NCBI RefSeq assembly: GCF_005239225.2
Contig: NC_133301.1
Coordinates: 4,179,157 to 4,243,156, forward strand
DNA: 64,000 bases
Direction of reading: 5' to 3'
From: Populus alba
Lineage: Eukaryota > Streptophyta > Magnoliopsida > Malpighiales > Salicaceae
Shown here one piece after another: positions 36,371 through 48,700 of the stretch (positions are counted from its first letter, which is position 1; the number at the start of each line of letters is the position of its first letter). A program made the translations under genes and the position numbers. A model generated the notes under the pieces. That model was not told where the DNA came from, made no database searches, and saw only the letters and a list, made by a program, of their open reading frames with translations.

Positions 36371-36390
36371 ACCTCTCCAGCAATGGCACC
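36371..36390 (-). other. Primer-binding site of the gag-only gypsy element
   Basis: The minus strand reads TGGTGCCATTGCTGGAGAGG, close to TGGCGCCGTTGCCGGGGAG, the site widely seen in plant Athila/Tat-type elements and usually assigned to tRNA-Asp. It directly follows the end of the 5' LTR. Confidence 0.65.
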
Positions 36391-36753
36391 AAACACTTGA
36401 CATGATCAAAAGATTAATGTCTTATCCAAATACAAAAGTGTCGAAGTAATAAATAACCTAGAAAAACCGAGGTTGAACCATAGGGAGGTGAACTATATAA
36501 AATTATAAATAACAAATGAAAGGGAGTTGAAGATAACTTTTGAGATGTGATATTGATGTAAGGATTAAACAAGGATAAAAAATTTGTCAAGGTTAGAGGA
36601 TCCAATAATGGTATTTCATGGTATATAAACTATTTTTACTACTCAACTAGAAATCACACATAATAGGCTATAGTATAAACTCTTTTTATTACTCAACTGG
36701 AAACCACACATAAAGGAGGTTCCAATCGGGTTATAAATTATTAACATGATTAT
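36391..36753 (-). repeat. 5' LTR of the gag-only gypsy element, inner part
   Basis: Continues at 54381 after the Ogre-type insertion. Contains a small imperfect tandem duplication of about 57 bp at 36620-36715 (TACTCAACTAGAAATCACAC and TACTCAACTGGAAACCACAC). ATTAT at 36749-36753 is the target duplication of the inserted element. Confidence 0.8.
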
Positions 36754-39090
36754 TGTCGCACGTGTACGACGCTGCGGTGATCACCCACCACCAACCTTTC
36801 ATGAAGGTGTGGTATGTATCTATCTATTGTGGAAAATATGGTGAGACAAGGAATTCTTTGTCTCTTAGCAGTAAAAAAAATGGATCGGGAGTCACCACCT
36901 AGTATTCTAGTTACTAGGAACCCTAACTGATCTTTAAAGATCAGGTGCAGAGACTGATTGCGTAAAGGGAAGGTGTTAGCACCCCAACTACGCCCTACCT
37001 AAGGTAGGCTGCATTGTTTTGTCTAATAAAATCTAAGTCATGTTGTAGTTTCTTATTGTTCAGAATATGCATTACGTGTAATCTCATACCCTGGGTTCTA
37101 TTGTCTGAAAAAAGAATTAAATATCCCACAGACGCATTACGTGTAATGTCATGCCCCGGATACTAAGAGATAAACAAAATAAAATTTTTGTTTGTTTTTG
37201 AAATTTTGGCCAATGTTCTCTTGACTTTAATAAATTGGTTATTAAAGCTGAAATGTATGCTAAGCATTGATTTTTGGTGTATATATAAAAAAAACACAAT
37301 ATGATTTTTTTAACTTGGAGACACTTGGCCGTATGCACAAAAACATTTTTTTGTATTTTTTGAAGCTTTGATGAAAACCGGGTATTTTAATATCAGATTT
37401 TTATATTTTTAGCAACGTAAAAACATTGTAAAATTTATAAAAAAATACACGAGAAACTTGTAAAATTACAAACAAATATTTTTTTATTTTTTTATTTAAC
37501 AAAAAATAAAAAAACAGGGCCGGATCTGGCCCACCCATCCTGGGCTGAGCCTGACCCGGCCCATATACTGTGGGCTGGGCTGATGTTCCAGCCCGTAATT
37601 AATGGGGGTTTGGTTACTGTGCGCTGCACAGTAACCAGCAAAAATATAATTAGCTAGTTACTGTGCGCAGCACAGTAACTAGCTAATTAAATTTTCATTT
37701 GCTGCAAAACATAAACGTTCTGCATGCAAATGACACTGAAGCGAACAACAGACAAGGGAGGGGGAGAAGATTACCTGGAGTAGTGGCGACACTGGCAGCG
37801 GCGGAGGCGGTAGAGATGGTGGAGTAGGTGGCGACTGTTTCCCTTCCTTCTCTCCTCTGTTTCTCTCCTCAACTCCCCCTCTGTTTTTGCGTTATCTTCT
37901 CTTTCCCTCTCTCTGTTATGTTCCTCTTCTTCTTCTCTGGTTCTGCTGTGGCGGTGGCAGTGTTGATGGTGCAGGATGGCGGTGGCAGCTGCTGGGAAGC
38001 CCAGTGACTACTGTTGTGCTTCTCCTCCGTGGCGCAGCAACACTAACGTCTGTGTCTTCCTCTTCTAGTCTCCCTTTTCTCTCCTCTGCCGTCCCCAAAA
38101 ATCACTCCCGGCTCCCTCCCTCTTTCTCTTTTCTTTCTCTCTTTCAGTCTCTTAAACAAAACTCTTGGTTCTCTCTCTCGGTTTTCACTTGGAAATCATG
38201 CCAGCCCTCACCCTTTTTTCTTTCCTTTCTTTTTTTTTTTCCTTCGATGCACTCCCTCCTCTGGTATTTATAGGCAGAGGAGGGAAGGGCCACCTTACCC
38301 CTGCCATGGTGCAGGGTAAGGTGAGCCGGGGATTACTCGCAACTTTCGACGTGCCTGACTTTTCCATCATGATGGCGTGGTGGTAGGGTCCGTGTAGGCA
38401 TGGGTTGTGGCAGGGGAAAGCTGCCTCTTCTTCCCCTGTTCCCTGCGTGTGCAGGGGAAGAAGAAGAACTTATGGTGCAGTTCAAAACGGCACCGTAAGC
38501 TTCTTTTTTTTTTAAAAACATTACATGAAATGGCGTTGTTTTGCCCAAAACGCGCAAACAACGCCGTTTCATTTAAAAGGAAATGGCACCAAAATGCATC
38601 AATTTCAGATCAGCCCTTCAATTTGCGCGCCTTTTTCATTGTAGTCCTTAGTTTTGGATTTCTTCAATTAAGTCCTTAATTGGCCACCAGACTTCAACAT
38701 CCATGCAACTAAACCCCTGATTTGAACCAATCAACTTTAAAAAAATATAATTTAACCCCAGAACTTCAATTTCTTTCAATTAAAACCCAAATTGACTTAA
38801 AAATCAAATTTTCTTGCAATCAAACCCTCCAATAATTCAATTAAACCTTCAATAAAATTTAATTGAGTCCAAAAACATCTGATTTGTACTTTCCTTCCTC
38901 AAATAAAATTTCCTTAATCAATAGGGCTCTCACTGGTCAATGATATACTGTCAAATTTCGACATTTATATCTTTGAACTTCCTCAATCAATTTATTTATT
39001 TATTTATTATTTATATATTTTTTACTCTTTTTTTAATAAATTTTTATTTTTCTCTTTTTTTATGCAGGGACCCAAAAATAGGTTACGACA
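36754..39090 (-). repeat. 3' LTR of the Tat/Ogre element
   Basis: Begins TGTCGCACG on the plus strand and ends GGTTACGACA. It matches 52018-54380 closely, with small indels and one clearly different palindromic segment (see 37611-37689). A TATAAATA box (minus) lies at 38265-38272. The AATTAAGTCC/CAATTTGG-type text at 38640-38890 is typical of this LTR family. Confidence 0.92.
37611..37689. repeat. Twin perfect palindromes in the 3' LTR
   Basis: The first has 12-bp arms around a 3-bp loop (37611-37622 and 37626-37637; core GTTACTGTGC / GCACAGTAAC). The second has 20-bp arms around a 3-bp loop (37647-37666 and 37670-37689) and the same core. Either could form a hairpin in single-stranded DNA or RNA. 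Confidence 0.85.
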
Positions 39091-39104
39091 GATGCCCCAT
39101 CTTT
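39091..39104 (-). other. Polypurine tract of the Tat/Ogre element
   Basis: The minus strand reads AAAGATGGGGCATC directly before the 3' LTR start TGTCGTAACC, the expected position. Confidence 0.55.
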
Positions 39105-39223
39105 ACAATGCTTACGGAGCAAAGATTTTGCAAAGTAAGTTTTGTAAAGATAAACAAAAGTGAACTTCCGAAACTGATCTTCTCACAACTTGGTTGATCT
39201 AAAACTCTACTTTTACAACAATT

Positions 39224-40195
39224 CTCTTCAACCAGAACAAAAACTTTGCGTGGCTAGGCTAAACTGAGATTTGTTCGTCGATCCCCTTTAAGTAGAACCA
39301 AAATCTGTGGTTAAGCTAAACTAAGACCCCTTCGCTGATCCCCTTCAACCAGAACCAAAATCCTTTGCAGTTAGGTTAAACTGAGATCCTTCGTCAATCC
39401 CCTTTAACTATAACCAAAGTCTCTTTGTGGCTAGGCTAAACTGAGATCCCTTCGCCGATCCCCTTTAACCATAGCCAAAATCTTTGTGGTTGGGCTGAAT
39501 TGAGATCCATTCGCCGGTCCCCTTCAACCAGAACTAAAATCCTTTGCAGTTAGGCTAAACTGAGATCCCTTCACTGATCCCCTTTAACCATAACCAAATT
39601 CTATGTGTGGTTAAGCTAAACTGAGATCCCTTCGCCGATCCCCTTTAACAAGAACCAACATCTTTGTGGTTGGACTGAACTGAGATCCCTTCGCCGATCC
39701 CCTTCAACCAGAACCAAAATCCTTTGCAGTTAGGTTAAACTGAGATCCCTTCACCGATCCCCTTTAACCATAACCAAAGTCTATTCGTGGCTAGGCTAAA
39801 TTGAGATCCCTTCGCTGATCCCCTTTAACCAGAGCCAAAATCTTTGTGGTTGGGCTGAACTGAGATCCCTTTGTCGATCCCCTTCAACCAGAACCAAAAT
39901 CTTTGTGGTTGGGCTAAACTGAGATCCCTTCGCCGATCCCCTTCAACCAGAACCAAAATCTACGTGGTTGGGCTGAACGAAGATCCCTTCGCCGATCCCC
40001 TTCAACCAGAACCAAAAATCCTGTGTGGTTAGAATAAACTGAGATCTCTTCGTCGATCCCCTTTAACCAAAACCATAATCTATGTGTAGCTGGGTCAACC
40101 TCGAATCCCATCTGGCGACTCCCTTCAACCACAGCTAAAATCTTCATGTTGTGGTTAACCTGAGATTCCTTCTGGCAATCTCCTTTAACCAAAAA
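39224..40195. repeat. 3'-UTR minisatellite, about 16 units of 59-61 bp with 180-bp higher-order period
   Basis: Each unit follows the plan AAAATC, TTTGTGGTT, GGGCTAAACTGAGATCC, TTCGCCGATCCCC, TTCAACCAGAACC. The variant CCTTTGCAGTT recurs at 39361, 39540 and 39720, every third unit, so a trimer of about 180 bp was itself duplicated. Unit lengths are not multiples of three and the open frames across it are not conserved, so it is non-coding. Confidence 0.93.
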
Positions 40196-42144
40196 TATGT
40201 TCCTTCTTCAAGATGATAGGGTTTGAATTGAAGACTCTTCTTCGTTGATCTTCTTATTTCTTTGAGATTTCCTTAATGTTAGGGTTTATCTCATCTTCCT
40301 CCCGTTCCAGGGTCAAAACCTTGATTCTTTGTTGTTCTTCAAATCAACAATTCTTTCTTTGTCCCTAATCTTGCTGCAACAAATCAAAAATATATGCTAT
40401 GCTTCAATGTTAGATGACATGCATGCATCCTTACCTGTTTTGGAAACATAGGTCCCATCACTTCCTTTAATTTCTGAAACTTTCTTGATACGACCTGGTT
40501 CACGTGCTTGAAATGGCATGTTGGATCCATTTCTCATTGTGTCTCCTTTATCCATCACATCTCAAGGGAGAAGATCCCCAACCTTTTCATTAAGTGACCC
40601 TTTTGCAAAAATGTATGATTTGATTGCTTTTTATCATGCTCTTATCAGTGCTTTAATTTGGCTTTCTCAAATTAAGGGCCTTTTTTTTTTCCAGCACGCA
40701 ACAAAATCTTTTCCAAATAAAAAAATCTTTAACAAGACTTGAATTTGTTTATGACAACTAGATCTTTCAATATATGCGTCAAAAACCCTTTTAAGCAATT
40801 CCCATTGATGTTTTTATCGGTTTCTGGTATGCAGATTGTCTTTAAGCCAAGGATTGGTTTCTGGTATGCTATTTGTCTATAAGCCAGGGCTTTTATCCAA
40901 GGTGACCTTTTATTTAACCTTTACGTATCTACATCTAATGCGAAAAGGTTGTGTAAAAAGGAAATGTCTCATATTAGCCAAAAGCGGATTATCACTCATG
41001 TGTTAAATCCTGTGAGTTATAAGACCACCGTTTATTAACCCAAGTTACGTGCGCTTGATTAGAAAGGACTTCTAAAGGCTTGTAATGTAGGCTACGTCTA
41101 TGGGCTATGAAAGAAAAGGATGTTTTAAGGCTCAACAGTGTTTGAGGGTTTAAAGACTTAAGACCACTCTTGTTCTATCTTCCTCTTCCTCTTCTTCTTT
41201 TTTCTTTTTCTTTTTCTTTTCCCCCTTTTTTTTGAAACTGCCTCATAGGTTGCATTTGGAGAAGCTTGCTTAAGGATCCTTATCTTAGTCTTCAAGCATT
41301 ATCAAACCATCATTTCTTCATTTATTCCCCCTTTTGTTTTTCATAGGAATGCCCCCAATTTTGGGGTTCTGACTTTCAAAGATCCAAGTCCTCTTCTCCT
41401 TCTCTCTTCTTTTTTTTTTTTTGTGTTTTTTTGTTGTTGTCTATTTTTCCATAATTTGCTCTAATTCCTTCTCCCTTTTTTTTTTTTTTTCTTATCCTCT
41501 TCTTAATTGTTGGGGCTTCCATTTCTTACCCCTTTATTTTTGTGCCATTGTCTTCATCCTTTCTAACAAAAGATCTCTCATCGCCCCCAGTGCGGGGTGT
41601 GGTCTTAGTCGGGTTTTCATAAACAAGAAACTCAGATCAACTCAAATGGGGACTTCAAAGGATAAAATCTTTAGAAAGTGAGGGGATGACAAAGATGGTC
41701 TTTCCTCATTTCAAGACGCACATTGTTAGGGTTGATAAACCTTGTTCTTATCTCAAAAGAAAAAAAACATGCGAGTGATTACAAATATGATTACCTAACC
41801 ATTTAGCCATACAATTCAAAATGCTATCAGGGACGAGGTTTTATCATAGGGTTAGCTTTAGGGTTTGTTTGGTTCGGTCACCTATTTACTAGGAAGAGCT
41901 TAAATTTGTTTTTGAGCATTTTATGATATGTTCCTTGTAATCATGCGCCAAACCAATTCTTTCAATATTTTTCTTTTTTTTGAAAATAAACAAATTAAGT
42001 GATGTGAGATCCATGCAATGAAGGAAAAAAAAAAGGTTATTTACACCAAGAAATCATGTCCAAACTTTGCTTTATTGATTATACGAGAAAGCTGAACACA
42101 TTATACATAATATCTCTTTACAGAATCAGAATTCACGGGTCTGG
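40196..42144. other. 3' untranslated region of the Tat/Ogre element, no gene
   Basis: T- and CT-rich DNA with long homopolymers (41225, 41410, 41475). A short imperfect direct repeat is visible at 40820-40885 (GGTTTCTGGTATGC twice). No open frame is supported. Confidence 0.55.
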
Positions 42145-43274
42145 CTAGATCTTCTCATCCATTCTAGACAACTTTAAAGCTCCTCCTGAGAAAGCCTTCT
42201 TCACTACATAAGGTCCTTCATAATTTAGGGCCCATTTGCTTTGATCTTCTCCTGGTAAAGACAATAATTTCTTCAGCACTAGATCTTCTTCTTGGAACAT
42301 GCGAGGTCTAACCTTCTTGTCATATGTCTTGGCCATCCTTTTATGGTAGAGTTGATGATGACAGATTGCAGTCAACCTCTTTTCACTGATCAGGTTTAAC
42401 TATTCATATCTTACTTTGGCCCATTCAGCCTCTTCTAATCTTGAATCCATCAACACCCTCAACGAAGGTATTTCTACTTCCAAAGGCATCACCGCCTCCA
42501 TTCCGTATACCAGAGCATACAAAGTAGTCCCTGTCGAGGTCCTTACTACAGTGTGATATGCATAGAGAGCAAACGGCAACATCTCATGCCAATCCTTGTA
42601 AGTGACTACCATTTTCTGCATAATTTTCTTGATGTTCTTGTTGAATGCTTGATTTTTCATTTGGTACAAAGCTCCACGATCATTTTGCTATTGAAATTCT
42701 ATGCATTATCAGTCACTATCTTTTTTGACGGACCATAGCGATAAATCAAGTTTTTTTCTATAAACCTCTTCACCACTTTCTGTGTTACGTGGGCGTATGA
42801 ACTGGCTTCTACCCATTTTGTGAAGTAGTCAATAGCTACGAGGATGAATCTATGCCCATTGCTGGTTTTTGGGTTAACCGGTCCAATCACATCAATTCCC
42901 CACATCGCAAACGGCCAGGGCGATGCTAAATTAATCAGAGGAGTCGGAGGCGCATTGGCCTTATTGCTATGCTCTTGACACTTGTGACATTTCCTGACGT
43001 AGTCGATGCAGTCTTTTTCTAATGTCATCCAGAAATAACCAGCCCTTTGTATCTTCCTTGCTATCATATGCCCGTTAGCATGAGTTGAGCAAATCCCTTC
43101 ATGTACCTCCCGTAAAGCATTTTTAGCATCTATCTCATTCAAACACCTTAGCAAGGTACCGTCAAATGATCTTTTATACAGAATCTCTCCGTCCAGGTAG
43201 AAATCCATGGCCAGCCTTCTTAGGGTTTTCTTATCCATCTTTGAAGCTTCCACTGGATATTCCTGATTTTGCAT
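42145..43274 (-). pseudogene. Integrase of the Tat/Ogre element, catalytic region deleted
   Basis: The zinc-binding HHCC region reads VHEGICSTHANGHMIARKI and CIDYVRKCHKCQEH. The catalytic core shows Asp in WGIDVIGPVNPKTSNGHRF and in KKIVTDNA. After KIKHS the sequence jumps, with a change of frame, to NKNIKKIMQKMVVTYKDWHE (junction near 42641). The stretch that normally carries the third catalytic residue, Glu, is missing. The C-terminal part (YHKRMAKTYDKKVRPRMF, then EGPYVVKKAFSGGALKL) is present to 42145. Stops at 42699 and 42400. It cannot integrate DNA. Confidence 0.9.
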
Positions 43275-43280
43275 AAAATT

Positions 43281-43990
43281 CTAGATATCATAGTACCAAG
43301 GCTTTCCATCTACCTCCCCTTCAACTGAGCAACAGTGATCTGGGTTATTTCTGATGTCTATGTGTACAGGATGTACCTTATGCCCAAGATCAATCGTAGC
43401 CATAACAGCCAACGTGGCCAAGGCATCCGCAAAATGGTTCCCTTCTCTTCCTAGATGGGTGAATCTTATCTCCTCTAATTCTTCTGACAGTGCAGCTAAA
43501 TATTCCTGGTACGACCTCAATTTTTCTTCCTCTGTTTGCCATTCTCCTTTCACCTGAAAAATAATCAACATTGAATCACCATATACATCTATCTTTCAGA
43601 CCTTCAACTCTAGTGCGGCTTCTAAACCCAAGATACAAGCCTCATATTTAGCTGTATTATTGGTGCATTCAAAATACAATTTAACTGAAACCGGATACTG
43701 TTTCTGTTCAGGAGAGATGATCACTGCGCTGGCCCCATTACCATAAACATTCACTGCTCCGTCAAAAAACATGGTCCACCAATCCGTCTTTTCTTCTTCT
43801 CCCGCTATTGATAATACATTTTCATCTGGGAAATCAAAATCCAATGGCTCATAATCTTCAACAGCATTATCAGCTAGGTGGTCGGTAATCGCGCTCCCCT
43901 TCACGACTTTCTTTGTCATATATACTATGTCATATTCTGACAACAAAACCTGCCACCTTGCAATTCGGCTTGAGAGATAGGGCTTGTCGC
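43281..43990 (-). pseudogene. Second (archaeal-type) RNase H of the Tat/Ogre element
   Basis: MFFDGAVNVYGNGASAVII carries the first catalytic Asp, NNTAKYEACILGLEAAL the Glu, IDVYGDSMLIIFQVKGEW the second Asp, and GNHFADALATLA the last Asp. So all four expected acidic residues can be seen. A TGA at 43596 lies between the second and third. An additional RNase H between RT/RNase H and integrase is characteristic of Tat-lineage elements. Confidence 0.85.
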
Positions 43991-45550
43991 AGATGTACCT
44001 AGTGGATCCACTTTTGAAATCAACAAAGTGGTGTGATACAACATATAATGTCGTAATCTTTTTGTTGCCCTAACCAATGCACAACAGAGCTTTTCTATCA
44101 CAGTGTATCTAGTCTCACATTCAGTGAACTTCTTACTTAGGTAATAAATAGCCATTTCTTTCCTTTCGGTTTCATCATGTTGACCCAATACACATCCCAT
44201 AGTTGTTTCAGTCACCGTCAGATATAGTATTAAAGGCCTTCCTGATACAGGAGGAACAAGCAAAGGTGGACTTTGTAAGTATTGCTTGATTTTATTGAAT
44301 GCCTCATCACACTCCTCATTCCAAATCCCAGGATTCTTTTTCCTTAGTAGCTGGAAGACATGTTCACATGTTGTGGTTAGTTGAGCTATGAATTTGCCAA
44401 TATAGTTCAATCTTCCCAAGAATCCCCTCACCTCCTTCTCCGTCTTTGGGGATGGCATGGATTAGATAGCCTTCACTTTATTAGGATCCACCTCTATACC
44501 TTTGTTGCTTACCACAAATCCCAGCAGCTTTCCAGATTTAACTCCAAACAAACATTTTGTAGGGTTGAGCTTTAGTTTGTACTTCCTCAAACGCTCAAAT
44601 AACTTCCTTAGAACTTTTACATGATCTTCTCCCTTATTGGACTTGGCAATCATGTCATCTACATACACCTCAATTTCCTTGTGTATCATATCATGGAACA
44701 GAGTCATCATGGCTCTCTGATAGGTGGCTCCTGCATTCTTCAGACCAAATGGCATAACCTTGTAGCAATAGGTTCCCCATGGTGTAACAAAAGTTGTTTT
44801 TGCCTTATCTTCTATAGCCATCTTTATCTAGTTGTAACAAAAGTTGTTTTTGCCTTATCTTCTATAGCCATCTTTATCTGGTTGTATCCTGAGAAACCAT
44901 CCATAAAGGAATACGTGGAACTACGTGCAGCATTGTCCACTAAAACATCTATATGCGGCAGCGGAAAATCATCTTTAGGGCTAGCTTTGTTCAAATTTCG
45001 AAAGTCCACACAAACTCTAATCTTTCCTTATTTCTTTAGTACGACAACAATGTTGGATACCCATTGCGGATATTTGACTACTTCTAGAAAGCCTGCATTC
45101 CACTGTTTTTCGAGTTCTATCTTAACTTTGATCCAAATATCCGGGTGGGCTCTCCTCAACTTGTGTTTGACTGGCTTACAACCTTCCTCGAGTGGTATCT
45201 TATACAAGATGATATTTCTATCCAAACCAGGCATATCCTCGTAAGACCAAGCAAAAACATCTGTATATTCTTGTAATAGGGCTATTATCTTTACTCTTTC
45301 CTCGGGAGTGATTAAGGTCCCTATTTTCAACTCTTTTTTAATCTGATCATTACCCAAGTTTATGGTTTCTAGTTTTTCTATAGTTGGTTCCCAGGTTTGT
45401 TCATGTTGCTCTACTAACTTCATAAATTCCTTAACATCGCTTTCATCCCATTCTTCTTCTTCCATGGTGATAACATGTTTGTTAAAGTTTGGCCATTCAT
45501 TCTCGATGCTAAGTGTATGTGATGTTATGGAAGATCCGCTTTCAGGGTTC
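43925..45550 (-). pseudogene. Reverse transcriptase and RNase H of the Tat/Ogre element
   Basis: Begins after the intron. RT text: GKIRVCVDFRNLNKASPKDD, SFMDGFSGYNQIKMAIEDKA, VMPFGLKNAGATYQRAM and the catalytic YVDD at about 44654-44665. The RNase H part follows (YLTVTETTMGCVLGQHDETE, AIYYLSKKFTECETRYTVIE) to about 44010. Breaks: TAA at 45028, a 50-bp tandem duplication (44783-44832 and 44833-44882) that shifts the frame between YNQIKM and the VMPFG region, TAA at 44462, and a one-base loss near 44005. Confidence 0.92.
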
Positions 45551-45748
45551 CTGAAAGCGAAAAGTGTTTATTTTAAATGCACAAATAGAGAGACAAATTT
45601 GGAAAACGCATGATCTCATTAACAAAAGGTGGGCTCAATGACAACGACAAAATCTAATTGACATCTTGAGCCTTGACTGTCAATTAGGGATAATAAAGCA
45701 AACAAAAGCAACGACAAAAGCATGCTAAAGCAAACAAAGTTGGTTTAC
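45551..45748 (-). other. Putative Ogre-type intron between protease and reverse transcriptase
   Basis: 198 bp on the minus strand, from GTAAAC (45748) to TTTCGCTTTCAG (ending 45551). Joining 45749 to 45550 forms the codon ATG and continues NPESGSSITSHTLSIENEWP into the RT frame, avoiding the TAA at 45745. Introns at this position are a published hallmark of Ogre elements. The splice call is mine from the sequence. Confidence 0.7.
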
Positions 45749-48700
45749 ATTTTAAACACTACTGGAGCTTCTTGAGTCACCCAGTTTTGGAACTTCTCGC
45801 CCTCGGCCAGCTTTCGTACGAAGGTCTTAGCTGAGACTTCTTTCATGGTGTGGATAGTCAGTTGTGGCAGGGCTTCATCTTCCCCTCCCGCTACCGTCTT
45901 CATGTCACCTCCTTCCATGTTATCCTCCTCCAAGGTGTTTATGCTTATATTTGACAGTTCTTGACTAAGGCTTTCTGCTCCTTTATCGGGTTGCATTACA
46001 TATACAGCCTTCGGGAATGTCACTCTAAGGGGAGGGATTTCCAGCTTTTCTTCTTTAGGCTCTTTTCCTTCAATCCTGGCCATTCTTCTTTCCCTTCTCC
46101 AACTGGCAGCCCACCGATGATCCTTTTTTTTAGGTTTATACCACAACCCAAATCTTTGATCAACACCTTTCATCTTTATCGGGTTTGCCCTTTTTGGTAC
46201 CTTAGTGATAGGATTATACTGAAAGGGGATCCCTCGTTCCAAGAAGCATTGAGCCACCATCCCTGTCGCTTCTGAGATCCTTGGCCTTCTTAGTACTGTG
46301 TTTTCAGGCACCCAGTCAGTGTTTACAATCTCAAAAGCATGGATATTGTTATTCTTGCAATCCTCCACCTCAATGAAAGGTATGGCCACATTTTTTATCA
46401 TGGACACAGTCTCCTCAGCTTTGACAGTCACCAACATCCCGTTTATGATATACTTCAGGCACTGGTGTAATGATGAAGTTACCACCCCAGCCGCATGGAT
46501 CCACGCTCTTCCTAACAACATATTATAGGAAGGGTGGATATCTATAACTTGAAATGTCACTAAAAACATTTGTGGCCCCACATATAGCTCCACTTCTAAA
46601 GTCCCTATTATTGGTCTAGGTGAACCGTCATAGGCTCTGGCCATCATGGTACTTGGTTTCATATGAGATTCATCGATCGACATTTCTTCTAGAATATGCT
46701 TTGGCAACACGTTAAGAGCCGAACCATTATCGACAAGCACCTTTCCTATGAGGCAGTCCTTGCACCTAACAATAATGTATAAGGGCTTGTTGTGTCCAGT
46801 ACCTTCAGCATCAAGCTCATCGGTGGTGAAATACAGGTAATTAGTTGCATGGATTCTCCCCACCAAATGCTCCATGGTTTTCTATTCAATGTCTTGGGGG
46901 ATGTACGCCTCATTCAAAACCTTTTGCAACGCGTTTTGATGTGGCTAAGAGCTGAGTATCAAGGACATAAGGGAGATCCTAGCTGGAGTCTTTTTTAGTT
47001 GATCTACTATGCAATACTCACTATGCTTTGTTACTAGCTTATTAACTTCTGTTGCTTTGTCAAGATCTACCACTTCTTTGCCTTTTGCCTTCCTTAACTC
47101 TTCGGGAGTAAAGCACCGGCCACTCCGAGTTAACCCACTGATTTCAGTTTGGAACAAAGGAAGAGAAGCTTGAATGTTGGCAGCAAAACCATAATTATAA
47201 GGCATTGCATTGTGATTTCCTTTGGTGTGGGAAGGTATAGCCAAGATTAACTTTGGTGGCCCATTAGTTGTTGGTTGGACCCTACATACTCTTGACATCT
47301 TATCTTGACCTTCCATCATACTCACCTCATGACTGCCCTCTGCGGGTTCGATCCTCAACTTTCCCAATGTCATCATTTTCGCCATTTTCTTGCGAAACTC
47401 GATGCAATCATTAATATGATGTCCCTCTCTCTCATGGAACTCACAATAGTCACCTCCCTCAAATTGGCCTTCAATATTTATCTCAAAAAATCATGATTTT
47501 ACCAACATGCCATACAACTTCTTCATGGATACCTTCAACACCTTGCTTTGATTCCCAACTTTTATCATGCCTACTCCATTATTACTTGCGGCATGATTAG
47601 GCAAGGGATTTGAATTGATGTTGGGCATGTCTTCGAAAGAAACCCACCCCCTTTTGATAAGCTCTAACAATCTCCTTTTAAAGGCGTAGCAGGTTTCAAT
47701 TCCGTGCCCCAGATTACCAGCATGGTATTCGTAAGTTAATTCGGGCTTGTACCATATGGGAAAAGGCGGTTGTATTGGTGGTAGAAGGACTGGAGCTATC
47801 TGTCCAATGCTCAACAGTTTCACGTACAAGTCTTTTAAAGGCATGGGTAGTGGAGGCAGTTTCTCCGAAGTGTATCCTATATATGGCCTTTGGTTGTTTT
47901 GGTTGTTTGGCTAGGGATTTGCTCGATTGGTGTTAAAAGGTTTGGGAAAGTTCATGTTGGCGAATTGATGGGCAGGAATTTATGGGTTTTGGTAATTCAC
48001 TTTTTTGCCCTTGTACTCGCCTTCTAAGTTGTTAACGTCACCTTTCCTTTTTCTTCCAACAAAACCTTTCTTCTCTAAAGGCTCCGTTATAGGCCCAGCT
48101 TTAATCCCTTGATCTATTCTTTCTACCACACGTATAGCATCATAGAAATACTGAGATGAGCTTCCCATTAAATGCTCGTAGTAAGGTGCCTTGAAGGTAT
48201 TAGCGAACAAAGTCACCATCTCCGTCTCTATCAATGGGGGTTGCACATGTGTTGCCTCATCCCTCTATCTTTGTGCGTAAACCCTTACTGACTCCTGGCT
48301 TCTCTTTTCCATTGACATAAGGCTCGTTCGGTCCAGAGCAATTTCCAAGTTGAACTTGTACTGCTTAAGGAAAGCCTCCACTAAATCCTTCCATTTCTTG
48401 ATTTTGGCATTATCCAACCTCATGTACCAGCTTAGTGCAGACCCTGCTAGACTATCTTGAAAAAAATAGATCAACAACTTATCATCATGGATCACCTCAG
48501 CCATCTTGTTGCAATAGGATCGAAGGTGAGTGTTTGGGCATTCTAATCCAGTGTACTTTATAAACTCCGGTATCCTAAAATCTTTTGGCACCATGATGTT
48601 TGGTACCAAGCATACTTCGGAAGCTCGCATGGGATCGAACCAATCATTTCCCTCAACTGCTCTTAACCTTTCTTCCAAAGCGGATATCTTGTCGTCGTTC

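Noticed and set aside
37887..38273. Open frame of 128 codons in the 3' LTR (and its partner at 52977-53537)
   Set aside because: CT-rich LTR leader DNA translated into Ser/Leu/Phe runs. It lies on the strand opposite to the element's genes and has no domain.
39224..40195. CRISPR-like regular repeats
   Set aside because: The whole unit repeats with drift, with no constant repeat alternating with unique spacers. The context is a plant retrotransposon 3' UTR.
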